Shown: positions 16,806-25,779 of the stretch, in pieces | Position numbering within the stretch: position 1 is the first letter of the stretch | How the letters are laid out: every line of letters starts with the position of its first letter | DNA from: Neomegalonema sp. | GTDB lineage: Bacteria; Pseudomonadota; Alphaproteobacteria; Rhodobacterales; Rhodobacteraceae | Direction: 5' to 3' | NCBI GenBank assembly: GCA_022760435.1 | Contig: JALEFY010000001.1 | Span: 22,045-86,044, forward strand | DNA: 64,000 nucleotides | Program-made: the position numbers and the translations under genes | Notes under the pieces: generated by a model | The model's database searches: none | What the model was told of the DNA's origin: nothing | Seen by the model: only the letters and a program-made list of their open reading frames with translations

Positions 16806-18239
16806 TCACGATGAGAGAACCGCGCCCGGATTGAGGATCCCGCGCGGATCCATCGCCGTCTTGATCGCACGCAGGCTCGCCAGTTTCACTGGATCGGCAT
16901 AGCGCTCCAGCTCCGAGACTTTCGCGCGGCCAATGCCGTGCTCCGCGCTGATTGACCCACCGCACCGATGCACTTGATCATGGACGATCCGGGTCAGCTT
17001 CGGCTTGCACTCGGCATAATCGGCCGCCGTTCTTCCGGGAGCGGGGAACAGATTGAAATGCAGATTGCCATCACCCAGATGCCCGAAGGGCGGGATCCGG
17101 ATATCGGGGGCTTGCGCCCAGAGCTGCGCGCGCGTGTCATCGATGAACTCGGCAAGGCGTGAGATCGGCACGGCGATGTCATGGCTGGCGATCGAGCCGA
17201 CCGCGCGATTGGCCAGCGGGATTGCTTCGCGCAAGTGCCAGAGCCGCTGACGCTGGCCCTCATTCTCCGAAAGCACGGCATCACCGATCAGCTCTTTTTC
17301 GAATGCCTCGGCCAAGGCGGCCTCAAGCAGCGTCCGCGCCTGCGGCTGCGCGGCCTCGATCAGGACCATCCAGGGAGGGACCGGGTCGAGCGGGCAGTGC
17401 ATGCCTTCGATATGCTCGGTGACAAAGCCAACGCTCTGCTGGTTCAGCAGTTCAAAGGCGCTGATGCTCTCACCCAGATGCTCCTGGGTAAGGCGCAGCA
17501 GACTGACCGCCGCCGCTGGCGAGGTCACCGCACAAAGCGCCGTGGCGCTTTCGCCGGGCTGCGGCACCAGTTTGAGCGAGGCGGCGGTGATGATCCCCAA
17601 AGTGCCTTCGGATCCGATCAGCAGGTGGCGCAGATCATAGCCGGTATTGTCCTTGCGCAGCGGTGAGAGTGCGTGCAGCAAGCTGCCATCGGCCATCACC
17701 GCCTCGACGCCAAGGCACAGATCGCGCGCATTGCCGTAGCGCAGCACATTGATCCCGCCAGCATTGGTCGCGAGATTGCCGCCGATCCGGCAGGAGCCCT
17801 CCGATGCCATCGACAGCGGAAAGAGCCGATCCACCGCCGCCGCTGCGCTTTGAATATCGGCGAGCAGGCATCCCGCTTCGGCGATGATGACATTGTCGAT
17901 CGGATCGACCTTGCGCAGCCGGTTCAGTCGATCGAGCGAGAGCAGGATTGGCAACGGGCCTTCCGACAGGCTCTGCCCGCCGACCAGTCCGGTTCCGCCG
18001 CTGCGCGGCACGATCCCGACCCAGGCAGCAAAGCACCGCTTGACGATCTCGGCCACCTGCTCGCTGCTATCGGGCCGCACAATCAATGCCGCGCGGGCCG
18101 GGTAGCGATCGCGCGGCTCCTCGAGAAAGGCGGCGCCCTGTTCGGGCTCGACATACCCCTTCGGGCCGAGCAGGGCGCGCAGCCCATTCAGCAGATCCGG
18201 CGAGGGGGCATTGAGCCGCGGGGCGGGGGCGCTGCTCAT
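16806..18239 (-). CDS. FAD-binding oxidoreductase, D-2-hydroxyacid (D-2-hydroxyglutarate/D-lactate/glycolate) dehydrogenase type
   Basis: A 477-residue flavoprotein of the VAO/GlcD family. The N-terminal FAD-binding half contains PRSGGTGLVGGQS and SEGSCRIGGNLATNAGGINVLRYG; the C-terminal cap has FGHLGDGNLHFNLF and GGSISAEHGIGRAK, whose His and Glu residues bind metal and substrate in D-2-hydroxyglutarate and D-lactate dehydrogenases. Electrons probably pass to an electron-transfer flavoprotein or quinone. The start ATG overlaps the stop of the upstream Sua5-type gene as ATGA, so translation is coupled. The exact D-2-hydroxyacid cannot be told; D-2-hydroxyglutarate is my first guess from motif spacing. 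Confidence 0.88.
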   Translation of the reverse strand: MSSAPAPRLNAPSPDLLNGLRALLGPKGYVEPEQGAAFLEEPRDRYPARAALIVRPDSSEQVAEIVKRCFAAWVGIVPRSGGTGLVGGQSLSEGPLPILLSLDRLNRLRKVDPIDNVIIAEAGCLLADIQSAAAAVDRLFPLSMASEGSCRIGGNLATNAGGINVLRYGNARDLCLGVEAVMADGSLLHALSPLRKDNTGYDLRHLLIGSEGTLGIITAASLKLVPQPGESATALCAVTSPAAAVSLLRLTQEHLGESISAFELLNQQSVGFVTEHIEGMHCPLDPVPPWMVLIEAAQPQARTLLEAALAEAFEKELIGDAVLSENEGQRQRLWHLREAIPLANRAVGSIASHDIAVPISRLAEFIDDTRAQLWAQAPDIRIPPFGHLGDGNLHFNLFPAPGRTAADYAECKPKLTRIVHDQVHRCGGSISAEHGIGRAKVSELERYADPVKLASLRAIKTAMDPRGILNPGAVLSS

Positions 18240-19285
18240 GGGGCTTCTCCTTTGTCGTCCGGTGAGAGGGCTTCGGGCCTTTTGTCATCTGGCCTTGGTG
18301 CGGCAGCGCGGCTCAGGCGGTCATTGATTGCGAGCCCGAGCCCTTCGAGCGGGATCGGCGCGACCGCGATACGAGCCCGCTCGCCATCGAGGGCACGCAA
18401 GGCGCCAAACAGCGCCGCCGCGGCCTCGTGCAGGTCGCCGCGCGGTGACAGGTCGATGCTGGGGCCGTCATGCGCATGGCTGGCACCGAAATCGAGCCAG
18501 GCTTCACTTTCCTCGGGCACCTGTGCATTGAGCCTCAAGGCAGCACGCGGCGCATAATGGCTACGCAGTTGACCAGGCGCGCTGATCGCTCCTCCCTCCG
18601 TACCGCGCTCAATCGGCTGACCCAGGATCTCTTGCACCTGTTCGAGCGAGACGCCACCGGGGCGCAGCAGGCGCGCGCGGCCTTCCTCCCAGCCGATGAT
18701 GGTCGATTCCACCCCCACAGGGCAGGCCCCGCCATCCAGCACCGCAGCGATCCGCCCGCGCAAGCCGTCAAGAACATGGGCCGCGCTGGTCGGGCTCACA
18801 GTCCCCGAGAGATTGGCGCTCGGCGCGGCGATCGGGCCGTCAAAGGCAGCAAGCAGGCTCTGGGCGAGCGGATGCGCCGGCACACGCAGCGCGACCGTCT
18901 CCAGCCCGGCGCTGACCAGATCGCTGAGCCCGCAGCCCGCCCGCCTTGGCAGGACCAATGTGAGCGGACCGGGCCAGAACGCCTCGGCCAATGCCTGCGC
19001 CTGCGCGTCGAAGACCGCAATCCGCTCGGCAGCGGCGAGATCGGCGACATGGCAGATCAGCGGATTGAACCGGGGCCGGTTCTTGGCGGCAAAGATCGCG
19101 GCGACGGCACTGCCCTGGCGCGCATCGGCGCCCAGCCCATAGACCGTCTCGGTGGGCAGCGCCACCAGATGGCCAGAGCGCAACAGCTCCGCCGCCCGCT
19201 CGATCTCGCGCGCATTCGCTGTCAGGACCTGCGTTGCTGCATCACGTTGCGGCGCGTGCGCCGCTGAAGAGTCGTTCCTATCCAT
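18236..19285 (-). CDS. L-threonylcarbamoyladenylate synthase (Sua5/YrdC/TsaC)
   Basis: A 349-residue Sua5-type enzyme that makes threonylcarbamoyl-AMP from threonine, bicarbonate and ATP for the t6A37 modification of ANN-decoding tRNAs. The YrdC domain (about 25-215) shows LPTETVYGLGADA, KNRPRFNPLICHV, WPGPLTLVLPR, VALRVPAHPLAQ and PSANLSGTVSPT. The C-terminal Sua5 domain starts after SAPGQLRSHYAPRA, the linker motif that folds over the active site. The last 25 residues are polar and unstructured. The ATG at 19283-19285 opens the frame. The gene overlaps the following dehydrogenase gene by ATGA; there is no known metabolic link between the two. Confidence 0.93.
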   Translation of the reverse strand: MDRNDSSAAHAPQRDAATQVLTANAREIERAAELLRSGHLVALPTETVYGLGADARQGSAVAAIFAAKNRPRFNPLICHVADLAAAERIAVFDAQAQALAEAFWPGPLTLVLPRRAGCGLSDLVSAGLETVALRVPAHPLAQSLLAAFDGPIAAPSANLSGTVSPTSAAHVLDGLRGRIAAVLDGGACPVGVESTIIGWEEGRARLLRPGGVSLEQVQEILGQPIERGTEGGAISAPGQLRSHYAPRAALRLNAQVPEESEAWLDFGASHAHDGPSIDLSPRGDLHEAAAALFGALRALDGERARIAVAPIPLEGLGLAINDRLSRAAAPRPDDKRPEALSPDDKGEAP

Positions 19286-19423
19286 CTCTAGCGCCTAATC
19301 GGCCATTGCCCGCGAAGGCAACTGATTTAAGATACGCGCCAGAATAATAACGCCCCTATCGAGCCAGCGCAAAAGCTGGCCAAACCTGTCGGCAAAGGCC
19401 GACACTTCCGGAGGAACCGCAAC

Positions 19424-21148
19424 ATGTATCAAGCCCCCCTGGCCGATGTGCTGACCACGCTCACCCATATGGTCGGCGCCGACGCGCTGGCGCAAACCGA
19501 TCTTTATAACGAGGCGAGCCCGGACACGGTCGAGGCGCTGATCGGTGAGGCCGGGCGGGTCTGTAGCGAAGTGATCGCCCCGCTCAACCGGGTCAGCGAT
19601 CTGGAAGGGGCGCGGCTCGAGAATGGAGTGGTCCGTCTGCCCAGCGGGTTCAAGGGCGCTTACGATCAGATCGCCGAAGGCGGCTGGGTCGGCATGAGCG
19701 GCTCGGTCGAGCATGGCGGGCTTGGCATGCCGATCACGGTGATGAGCGCGGTCAACGAGATGCTCAGCTCCGCCTGTCTGTCGCTCTCGCTGGTGCCGAT
19801 CCTCAGTCAGGGCGCGATCGAGGCGCTCGAAAAGCATGGCACGCCCGAGCAGCAGGAGCGCTATCTGCCCAAGCTGATGAGCGGAGAGTGGAACGGGACC
19901 ATGAACCTCACCGAGCCCAATGCCGGGTCCGATGTCGGGGCGCTTCGTACCCGCGCCGAACCGAATGGGGATGGCTCCTACGCAATTACCGGTGGCAAGA
20001 TCTGGATCACCTGGGGCGATAGCGAGGCGGTGTCGAATGTGGTGCATCTGGTGCTCGCACGTCTGCCCGGAGCGCCCGAGGGAACGCGCGGCATCTCGCT
20101 GTTTCTGGTGCCCAAATATCTGCTCGATGCGAACGGGGAGCCCGGCACGCCGAATGCGCTCAAGGTGGTCTCTCTCGATCACAAGATGGGTATTCACGGC
20201 TCGCCGACTTGCGTGATGGCCTATGAAGGGGCGACGGGCTGGCTCATCGGTGAAGAGAACAAGGGCATGGCCTGCATGTTCACGATGATGAACAATGCGC
20301 GCCTCGCGGTCGGGTTGCAGGGGGTTGGCGCGGCAGAGGCCGCTTATCAGCACGCGCTGTCCTTTGCCAAGGAGCGGGTCCAGGGCCGCACGCCGGTGGG
20401 CGATGGCAATGGTCCGATCGCCGATCATGCCGATGTCCGGCGGATGCTGCTGAGCATGAAGGCGCAAACCCAGGCCGCGCGCGCCATCGCCTATGATTGC
20501 GCCTATCATCTCGATCTGGCCCGCGCCGCCAACACTGCCGAGGAACGGGAGGCGGCATCGCGCATGGGCGCGTTCCTGACCCCGATCACCAAGGCTTTCG
20601 GCACCGATACCGGCATCGAGGTCGCCAATCTGGGCATCCAGACCCATGGCGGCATGGGCTTTATCGAGGAAACCGGCGCCGCCCAGTATCTGCGCGATGT
20701 GCGCATCACCGCGATCTACGAAGGCACTAACGGCATTCAGGCGATGGATCTGGTTGGCCGCAAGCTCTCGGTCGATGGCGGCGAGACCGCGCGGGCCTAT
20801 CTGTCGCGGATCGCTCAGACGGCGGCGCGTTTGCAGGCCGGTGCGCAGACCCAGGCGATCGGTAATGCTTTGGCCGCTGCGGTGGAGACGGCTCGTAGCG
20901 CGACCGACTGGATGCTGAATGCCGCTGGCAATGATCGCAACGCGGGTGCCGTCGCGTATCTGCGACTATTGGCGCTGGTTGGCGGTACGCATTATCTCGG
21001 CCGTGCTGCCCTTGCGACGGGGGATCCGGCGCGGATCGAGCTCGCCCGGTTCTGGGCGGAGACGCAATTGCCCAATGTCCCGGCCTTGCTCTCGCAAGCC
21101 AGCAACGGCGCCTCCGGCCTTTATCAGATCCCGCTCGAAGCGCTGTGA
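19424..21148 (+). CDS. Acyl-CoA dehydrogenase, long DmdC-like type
   Basis: A 574-residue flavoprotein of the acyl-CoA dehydrogenase superfamily with the extra C-terminal domain of the roughly 600-residue group that includes 3-methylmercaptopropionyl-CoA dehydrogenase DmdC. MNLTEPNAGSDVGALRT and KIWITWGD are the FAD and substrate-binding signatures, LDHKMGIHGSPTCVM the middle-domain motif, and IQTHGGMGFIEETGAAQYLRD then IYEGTNGIQAMDLVGRK the C-terminal block with the catalytic-base Glu. It shares these blocks with the 47210 gene and is its paralogue. The ATG at 19424 is preceded by GGAGGAAC. It stands alone, so the acyl-CoA substrate, fatty or sulfur-containing, is unresolved. Confidence 0.9.
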   Translation: MYQAPLADVLTTLTHMVGADALAQTDLYNEASPDTVEALIGEAGRVCSEVIAPLNRVSDLEGARLENGVVRLPSGFKGAYDQIAEGGWVGMSGSVEHGGLGMPITVMSAVNEMLSSACLSLSLVPILSQGAIEALEKHGTPEQQERYLPKLMSGEWNGTMNLTEPNAGSDVGALRTRAEPNGDGSYAITGGKIWITWGDSEAVSNVVHLVLARLPGAPEGTRGISLFLVPKYLLDANGEPGTPNALKVVSLDHKMGIHGSPTCVMAYEGATGWLIGEENKGMACMFTMMNNARLAVGLQGVGAAEAAYQHALSFAKERVQGRTPVGDGNGPIADHADVRRMLLSMKAQTQAARAIAYDCAYHLDLARAANTAEEREAASRMGAFLTPITKAFGTDTGIEVANLGIQTHGGMGFIEETGAAQYLRDVRITAIYEGTNGIQAMDLVGRKLSVDGGETARAYLSRIAQTAARLQAGAQTQAIGNALAAAVETARSATDWMLNAAGNDRNAGAVAYLRLLALVGGTHYLGRAALATGDPARIELARFWAETQLPNVPALLSQASNGASGLYQIPLEAL

Positions 21149-22057
21149 TCAACCGCGACTGACACCGATCATCACCGAGCCACGCAAGCCTGTTTGAGCG
21201 GTGCCGGTGATGCTCATTGTCTGGGCCGCCAACTGACGCTGCGTATTGTCAGCGAAGATGTTGTCCCGTGAGAGCGGTGAGCGCGCATAATTGGCGATAC
21301 TGGCTGAATAGGCCGGTACGCCCTCATAGATCGCATGGTTCGTGGCATCGGGCATCGCGATCTGGGAGGTCAGGATGCGGCTGCGGTAATCGGTAGCGCT
21401 ATCAAGGCTCGGATAGACCTCGAAATGCATATGCGGATAGCGCCCCGCGTAGCATCCGGGATAAATGGTGCGGAACCGGACCTCCCCCTTGCTATCGGCG
21501 ACGCCGACTGCGCGCAGGAAGTTTTGTTGTGGCAGGTCGTAGAGCGAGTACGCGCCAGCATTTGTGCAGTGCCACAGATAGATCACGTGCCCCTGCAAGG
21601 GCGCGCAGGCATTGTCGACATCGACCAGGGTCAGCGTGACGTCAAGGTCCACACCCTCTGCCTGCCCGCTCAAGTCGCCAAAGCTTGTCCGCATGTCCTG
21701 GCGCAGGATGCCGCTTTGCCGCAGGACATTGGCCAGCGTTCCGTGGGCGTTATTGGATCCGTCAGCGGGATAGGGGCCGGCGGTTTCCTGCGGATGCAAG
21801 ACGCATTCGGCGCCCGATGCGTCAGTTGCGATCTTGTCGGGCTGGGAGCCGAAGCCCATCGGGTTCGGACCGCAAGACGCGATCAAACCGGTTGTCCCGA
21901 CCCCAGCCAGAAAGCGCAAGGCGCGCCGCCTACTGAGCATCATTGCCAGATCGTGCGGTAAGCCAAGATCATGCGCTTCCTGATCATGCGCGTCCTGATC
22001 ATGCGCGTCCTGATGGGGCTCGGTATGGCTTGCTGCGGCGGTGATGATCGGTTTCAT
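21149..22057 (-). CDS. Exported intradiol ring-cleavage dioxygenase-like protein
   Basis: A 302-residue protein. Residues 1-40 are His/Asp-rich with the repeats QDAHD-QDAHD-QEAHD. Then comes SRRRALRFLAGVGTTGLIASCG (about 42-63), a twin-arginine-like signal ending in a lipobox-like IASC, so the mature enzyme may be a Tat-exported lipoprotein. The dioxygenase fold follows: HPQETAGPYP, LWHCTNAGAYSLYD (Tyr170), and PGCYAGRYPHMHFEV (Tyr203, Arg206, His209, His211), matching the Tyr2-His2 non-heme Fe(III) site of catechol and protocatechuate dioxygenases. ATG 22055-22057 has GAGGAG upstream; a later Met pair just before SRRRALRF is an alternative start. Its stop abuts that of the convergent acyl-CoA dehydrogenase. 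The natural substrate is unknown. Confidence 0.86.
   Translation of the reverse strand: MKPIITAAASHTEPHQDAHDQDAHDQEAHDLGLPHDLAMMLSRRRALRFLAGVGTTGLIASCGPNPMGFGSQPDKIATDASGAECVLHPQETAGPYPADGSNNAHGTLANVLRQSGILRQDMRTSFGDLSGQAEGVDLDVTLTLVDVDNACAPLQGHVIYLWHCTNAGAYSLYDLPQQNFLRAVGVADSKGEVRFRTIYPGCYAGRYPHMHFEVYPSLDSATDYRSRILTSQIAMPDATNHAIYEGVPAYSASIANYARSPLSRDNIFADNTQRQLAAQTMSITGTAQTGLRGSVMIGVSRG
21967..22011. repeat. Three tandem 15-bp repeats
   Basis: Unit GATCATGCGCGTCCT occurs three times in a row (first copy with one T for G), encoding the QDAHD/QEAHD pentapeptides on the minus strand in the N-terminal extension of the dioxygenase-like protein. The in-frame unit allows length variation. Confidence 0.92.
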
Positions 22058-22125
22058 CGGCGGCTCCTCTTGCTGCTGGAGACAGGAAAACGCGCCACCC
22101 CGCGCTTTCCGTTCCTGCAAGACCG

Positions 22126-22851
22126 TTATTCCCCTTGCGCAGCGCTTTTCGCGAGCAAGGCCGCCTCGCCATCGACGAGGCTTTTTTCCAGCTCGGCCAG
22201 GGCCTGCTGGCCGGTCAGACCTGGTGCGATCGCTGGCAAGAACCGCAAGGTGATGGTGCCCGCGCGTTTGCGGCTCATATCCTTGTTGAGAAACAATCCG
22301 GCGTCATGAACGATCGGGGTCAGGGGAAGGCCCAACTCGCGATAAAGGAGCGCCGCTCCGCGCTGCAAGGGCGCGATCTGGCCCAATGCTCTGCGCGTAC
22401 CGCTGGGGAAAATGAGCACTGGGCGCCCTTGCGCCGCCGCTTCTTGCGCCTCGGCGCGCATCTTGCGCAAGGCAGAGGCGCCTTCTTCGCGGGCGATGAA
22501 GATCATGGGTGAGCGGCGCAGATACCAGCCAAAAGCAGGGATCTTGCCCAGACTGGCCTTGGCGATGATGCAGATGTCGGGTTGCTCCACGGTCAGCGCC
22601 ACCGTCTCCCACAAGGTCTGATGCGAGGCCGCGAGCAGTGTCGGCGTCTGCGGCCTCTCTCCCTCCACCCGGTAGTCGATCCCGCCAATGACCTTGATGA
22701 GAGTGAGCACACCGCGCCCCCAGTGCCGCGAGAGGGCTCGCACCAGGTGAGCCGGGTCGCGCGCGAGCGAAAGTGCCGGGATCAGCGCCGCGAAAGGAAG
22801 GCTCCACAAGACCAGCAGCACGGCGAAGGTGCCATTGCGCAGCGCGCTCAC
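22126..22851 (-). CDS. 1-acyl-sn-glycerol-3-phosphate acyltransferase (PlsC-like)
   Basis: A 241-residue membrane-associated acyltransferase. An N-terminal hydrophobic stretch (FAVLLVLWSLPFAALIPALSLA) is followed by the catalytic block ASHQTLWET, a variant of HX4D in which Glu takes the Asp place, then FIAREEGASALRKM and LIFPSGTRR, acyl-acceptor binding motifs of the PlsC family. The start is taken as the GTG at 22849-22851, which overlaps the TetR stop as GTGA; the open frame upstream of it is antisense-like and without hydrophobic character. It probably acylates lysophosphatidic acid, and the TetR protein just upstream is the obvious candidate regulator. The Glu-for-Asp change in the catalytic block is worth noting. 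Confidence 0.85.
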   Translation of the reverse strand: MSALRNGTFAVLLVLWSLPFAALIPALSLARDPAHLVRALSRHWGRGVLTLIKVIGGIDYRVEGERPQTPTLLAASHQTLWETVALTVEQPDICIIAKASLGKIPAFGWYLRRSPMIFIAREEGASALRKMRAEAQEAAAQGRPVLIFPSGTRRALGQIAPLQRGAALLYRELGLPLTPIVHDAGLFLNKDMSRKRAGTITLRFLPAIAPGLTGQQALAELEKSLVDGEAALLAKSAAQGE

Positions 22852-23462
22852 GCCCGCGCCCTCAACCCGGCGAGGAAGGTGGTCACCAGATACTCGGCCA
22901 GCTCTTCGACACTGGTTTCGGAGATCCGCCCGATATGCCCGGCAAGTGCCAGTGCACACAAGCCTTGCAGCGCTGCCCATAGCGCTCGGGCGGCCTTCCC
23001 GGCCTCCCTTTGTGGATCAGCGGTATGAGACAGCAGCGCTGAGAGTTCCGTTTCGAGCAGCCCGAACAGCGCGGTTTGCCGCGCGCGGTACCAGTCGGGA
23101 GGATCGCCCTCTGCCTCCCGCTCGAAAATCGCGGCCCAGTTTCTCGGGCGCGAAAAGGAGAACCTGACATAGGTTTCCGCCAGGGTGAGAATGCGCCGAC
23201 GCGGATCATCTGTGGCATGCGACAGGGCGCGCTCGACCGCATCATGCAGGTCCGAGAGCTCTTCGGCATTGGCTTGGAGTGTGATCGCATCCAGGGTCGG
23301 GCAGACGGTGTAAATGGTGCCAACCGCCCAGTTCAGCCGAGCCGCCAGCGCCCGCGCGGTCAAGGCGCTCAACCCGCCTTGCGCGATCATGTCCCGCGCT
23401 GCGGTCACGAGCTGCTGGCGCATCTGTTCTGTTGTGGCTTCGCTGCGCTTGGCGCGTGGCAT
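22848..23462 (-). CDS. TetR family transcriptional regulator
   Basis: A 204-residue regulator. The N-terminal helix-turn-helix is readable in ARDMIAQGGLSALTARALAARLNWAVGTIYTVCPTLDAI, with the usual GTIY recognition-helix entry. The C-terminal ligand domain contains YVRFSFSRPRNWAAIFE and WAALQGLCALALAGHI, resembling the WHG-type (TetR_C_33) domain of regulators of lipid and acyl-CoA genes. It is transcribed with, and translationally coupled to, the PlsC-like gene. It is divergent from the second PlsC gene 150 bases away, so it may control both. The ligand is not known. Confidence 0.9.
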   Translation of the reverse strand: MPRAKRSEATTEQMRQQLVTAARDMIAQGGLSALTARALAARLNWAVGTIYTVCPTLDAITLQANAEELSDLHDAVERALSHATDDPRRRILTLAETYVRFSFSRPRNWAAIFEREAEGDPPDWYRARQTALFGLLETELSALLSHTADPQREAGKAARALWAALQGLCALALAGHIGRISETSVEELAEYLVTTFLAGLRARA

Positions 23463-23615
23463 GCGGTCTCCTCTGGTCGCGCGGGCTGTACAGGCTTGAC
23501 GCTCAAGCGATAGTACATATTTTGAACGGCGTTCGTCAATCGACAGCCTTCATTAACCGGTTTGTCGGCACACTGGATCATGTATCGTGTTCCCGTCGAA
23601 GAGTGAGGGCTGAAG

Positions 23616-24446
23616 ATGGCCATGTTCCGCAGTACAGTGCTCAATATATGCTTCATCCTGTGGACGTTGGTCCTGTCCTCAAGCGCGCTGATCGCCGCGC
23701 AATTTGGCGGACCGCAGACAGTACGCTGGTTCCTGCGCCGCTGGGCTCTGGGCGGGCAATGGCTCACCCGCAATATCCTCGGCGCGACGATCGAGATCCG
23801 CGGGCTCGAGCAATTCCGGGATGGCGCGCGCCCGGCGCTGATCGTCTCCAAACACCAGAGCGAGCTTGATGTGTTCATCCCGCTCGCGCTTTATCCGGAT
23901 CTGGGTGCCATCGCCATGCTGGAGCTCGAGCGCTATCCGCTGATCGGGCCGATCATCCGCAAGCTCGGCTATATCCTGGTTTCGGTCGAGGGCGCGCAGT
24001 CCAACCAATTGCGCCAGGTGGTCGAAGGCGCGCGGCGCGTGCATGCCGAGGGTCGTCCGATCCTGATCTACCCAGAAGGCGAGCTGATGCGCGTCGGCTC
24101 CCGCCAGCGCTACAAATCCGGCGTTTATCACATCTATGAGGCACTGGGCTGCGAGGCGACGCCGGTCGCGCTCTCCTGCGGGCTGGTCTGGCCCAAACGC
24201 AACTGGGTGAAGCACCCGAACCGGACCTGCGTGATCGAGTTCATGGCGCCCATCCCGGCCGGTCTTGATCGCGCGCGTTTCATGCAGGAAATCGAGACCC
24301 GGATCGAAACCCGCAGCATGGAGTTGATCGAAGAGCATGGCGATCCGGACACGATCGCGCTCGCCCGCGAACGCCATCGCCTTGGCCTGACCAATGAGGA
24401 CGAGGTCACGGTGAGTGACCTGAAACGAGAGGTTGCCAATGCCTGA
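23616..24446 (+). CDS. Lysophospholipid acyltransferase (PlsC family)
   Basis: A 276-residue 1-acylglycerol-3-phosphate acyltransferase-like protein. After an N-terminal membrane segment (LNICFILWTLVLSSSALIAA) come the catalytic HX4D motif in SKHQSELDVF, the acceptor motif ELERYPLIGPIIRKLGYILV, and IYPEGELMR, the third PlsC block. The ATG at 23616 is preceded by GAGGGCTGAAG. Its last eight bases overlap the start of the LplT-like gene. The pair is the two halves of E. coli Aas-type lysophospholipid salvage, in which a flippase returns lysolipids for re-acylation; that joint role is inferred from the pairing. Confidence 0.9.
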   Translation: MAMFRSTVLNICFILWTLVLSSSALIAAQFGGPQTVRWFLRRWALGGQWLTRNILGATIEIRGLEQFRDGARPALIVSKHQSELDVFIPLALYPDLGAIAMLELERYPLIGPIIRKLGYILVSVEGAQSNQLRQVVEGARRVHAEGRPILIYPEGELMRVGSRQRYKSGVYHIYEALGCEATPVALSCGLVWPKRNWVKHPNRTCVIEFMAPIPAGLDRARFMQEIETRIETRSMELIEEHGDPDTIALARERHRLGLTNEDEVTVSDLKREVANA

Positions 24447-25779
24447 AGCTCCGGAAGTCGGCCCAGGTCACCTGCTGCTCTCGCGCCGGTTCCTGCCGCT
24501 GTTTCTGGTGCAGGCCCTTGGCGCGTTCAACGACAACGTGTTCAAGAACGCCTTTGTCGCGCTGATGGCTTACCGTCTGGCGGCCGAGCTTCAGGCGCAG
24601 ATCGGTGTTGATCTGAAGACCTTCGCCGCGATCACCGGAGGGCTGTTCATCCTGCCCTTCGCGTTGTTCTCCCCCTTTGCCGGGCAGATCTCGGACCGGG
24701 TCGACAAGGCGATCATGATGCGCTTTGTGAAGTTCTCCGAGATCGTGCTGATGATCGGGGCGGCGGTTGCCTATCACGTGCAGGCGGTGATGCCGCTCTT
24801 GATTTTGCTGTTCCTGATGGGCGCCCAATCGGCCTTCTTTGCGCCGATCAAATACGGCGCGCTCCCGTTCTACCTGCGCCGCGATGAGCTGGTCAGCGGC
24901 AATGGGCTGATCCAGGCTGCAACCTTCTTCGCGATCCTGCTTGGCACGATCATCGGCACCAATCTGATCCTGAGCGAGGCGGGGATCCTGTGGGTCTCGA
25001 TAGCGGTGATCCTGATCGCGATCATCGGTTTTGTCGCCAGCCTGTTTGCCCCGAGCGTACCGCCGAGCGGGCAAGCGGGAACGATCGATTGGCTGCTGAT
25101 CCCGGCGATGGTCAAGGTCTGGCGGCGCACCCGCGCGGTGCCGCGCGCCTATCTGGCGATCTGGGCGATTGCCTGGTTCTGGTTCGCCGGCTCGACATTC
25201 GTCATTCCTCTCTCAGATTTTGCCAAGAACACCGTGCATGGCGATGAGACCGTGCTCACCCTGCTGCTCGCCGGGTTTTCGATCGGGGTGGCGATTGGGG
25301 CAATGCTCAGCTCGCTGGTCTATCGCGGGCAGATCCGCATCGGCCCGGCGCCCTGGGGGGCCATCGCGATGGCGCTCTTTACCACTGATCTATGGTTCGC
25401 GGTGCAGGACTTCCCACATGCCGAGACCGGGTTCTGGAGCTGGACCAGCTTTGCCACAATGCTGCCCGGCCTGCGGGTCGTGTTTGATTTCGTGGCGCTG
25501 GCGGCGGCTGGCGGCTTTTATCTGACCCCTCTCAACGCGGTCTATCAGGACGCCGCCCCCGAGGCCGAGCGCGGGCGGGTCGTCGCTTGCTCGAACATGA
25601 TCGACGCGTTGCTGATGTCGTTTTCGGCGGTATTCGTGATTGCGCTTGGCGCGGCCGGGTTCAGCCTGCCCGATATCCTGCTGATCGCGGCTTTGACCGG
25701 CTTGCCGGTCGCGCTCTTGCTCGCCTGGATTGATGGCACCGGATTTCTGGGGCGGACCATGCGCAAGATCGTGCCGTAG
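24439..25779 (+). CDS. MFS transporter, LplT-like lysophospholipid flippase
   Basis: A 446-residue major facilitator with about twelve membrane helices. The opening RRFLPLFLVQALGAFNDNVFKNAFVALMAY is the signature of LplT, and FAGQISDRVDKAIMMRFVKFSEI is the MFS loop 2-3 motif. QSAFFAPIKYGALPFYLRRDELVSGNGLI is another conserved LplT stretch. LplT moves lysophosphatidylethanolamine and related lysolipids inward across the inner membrane for re-acylation. The start is ATG 24439 (GAGAGG upstream) rather than the TTG two codons earlier. It overlaps the preceding PlsC gene by eight bases. Confidence 0.9.
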   Translation: MPEAPEVGPGHLLLSRRFLPLFLVQALGAFNDNVFKNAFVALMAYRLAAELQAQIGVDLKTFAAITGGLFILPFALFSPFAGQISDRVDKAIMMRFVKFSEIVLMIGAAVAYHVQAVMPLLILLFLMGAQSAFFAPIKYGALPFYLRRDELVSGNGLIQAATFFAILLGTIIGTNLILSEAGILWVSIAVILIAIIGFVASLFAPSVPPSGQAGTIDWLLIPAMVKVWRRTRAVPRAYLAIWAIAWFWFAGSTFVIPLSDFAKNTVHGDETVLTLLLAGFSIGVAIGAMLSSLVYRGQIRIGPAPWGAIAMALFTTDLWFAVQDFPHAETGFWSWTSFATMLPGLRVVFDFVALAAAGGFYLTPLNAVYQDAAPEAERGRVVACSNMIDALLMSFSAVFVIALGAAGFSLPDILLIAALTGLPVALLLAWIDGTGFLGRTMRKIVP

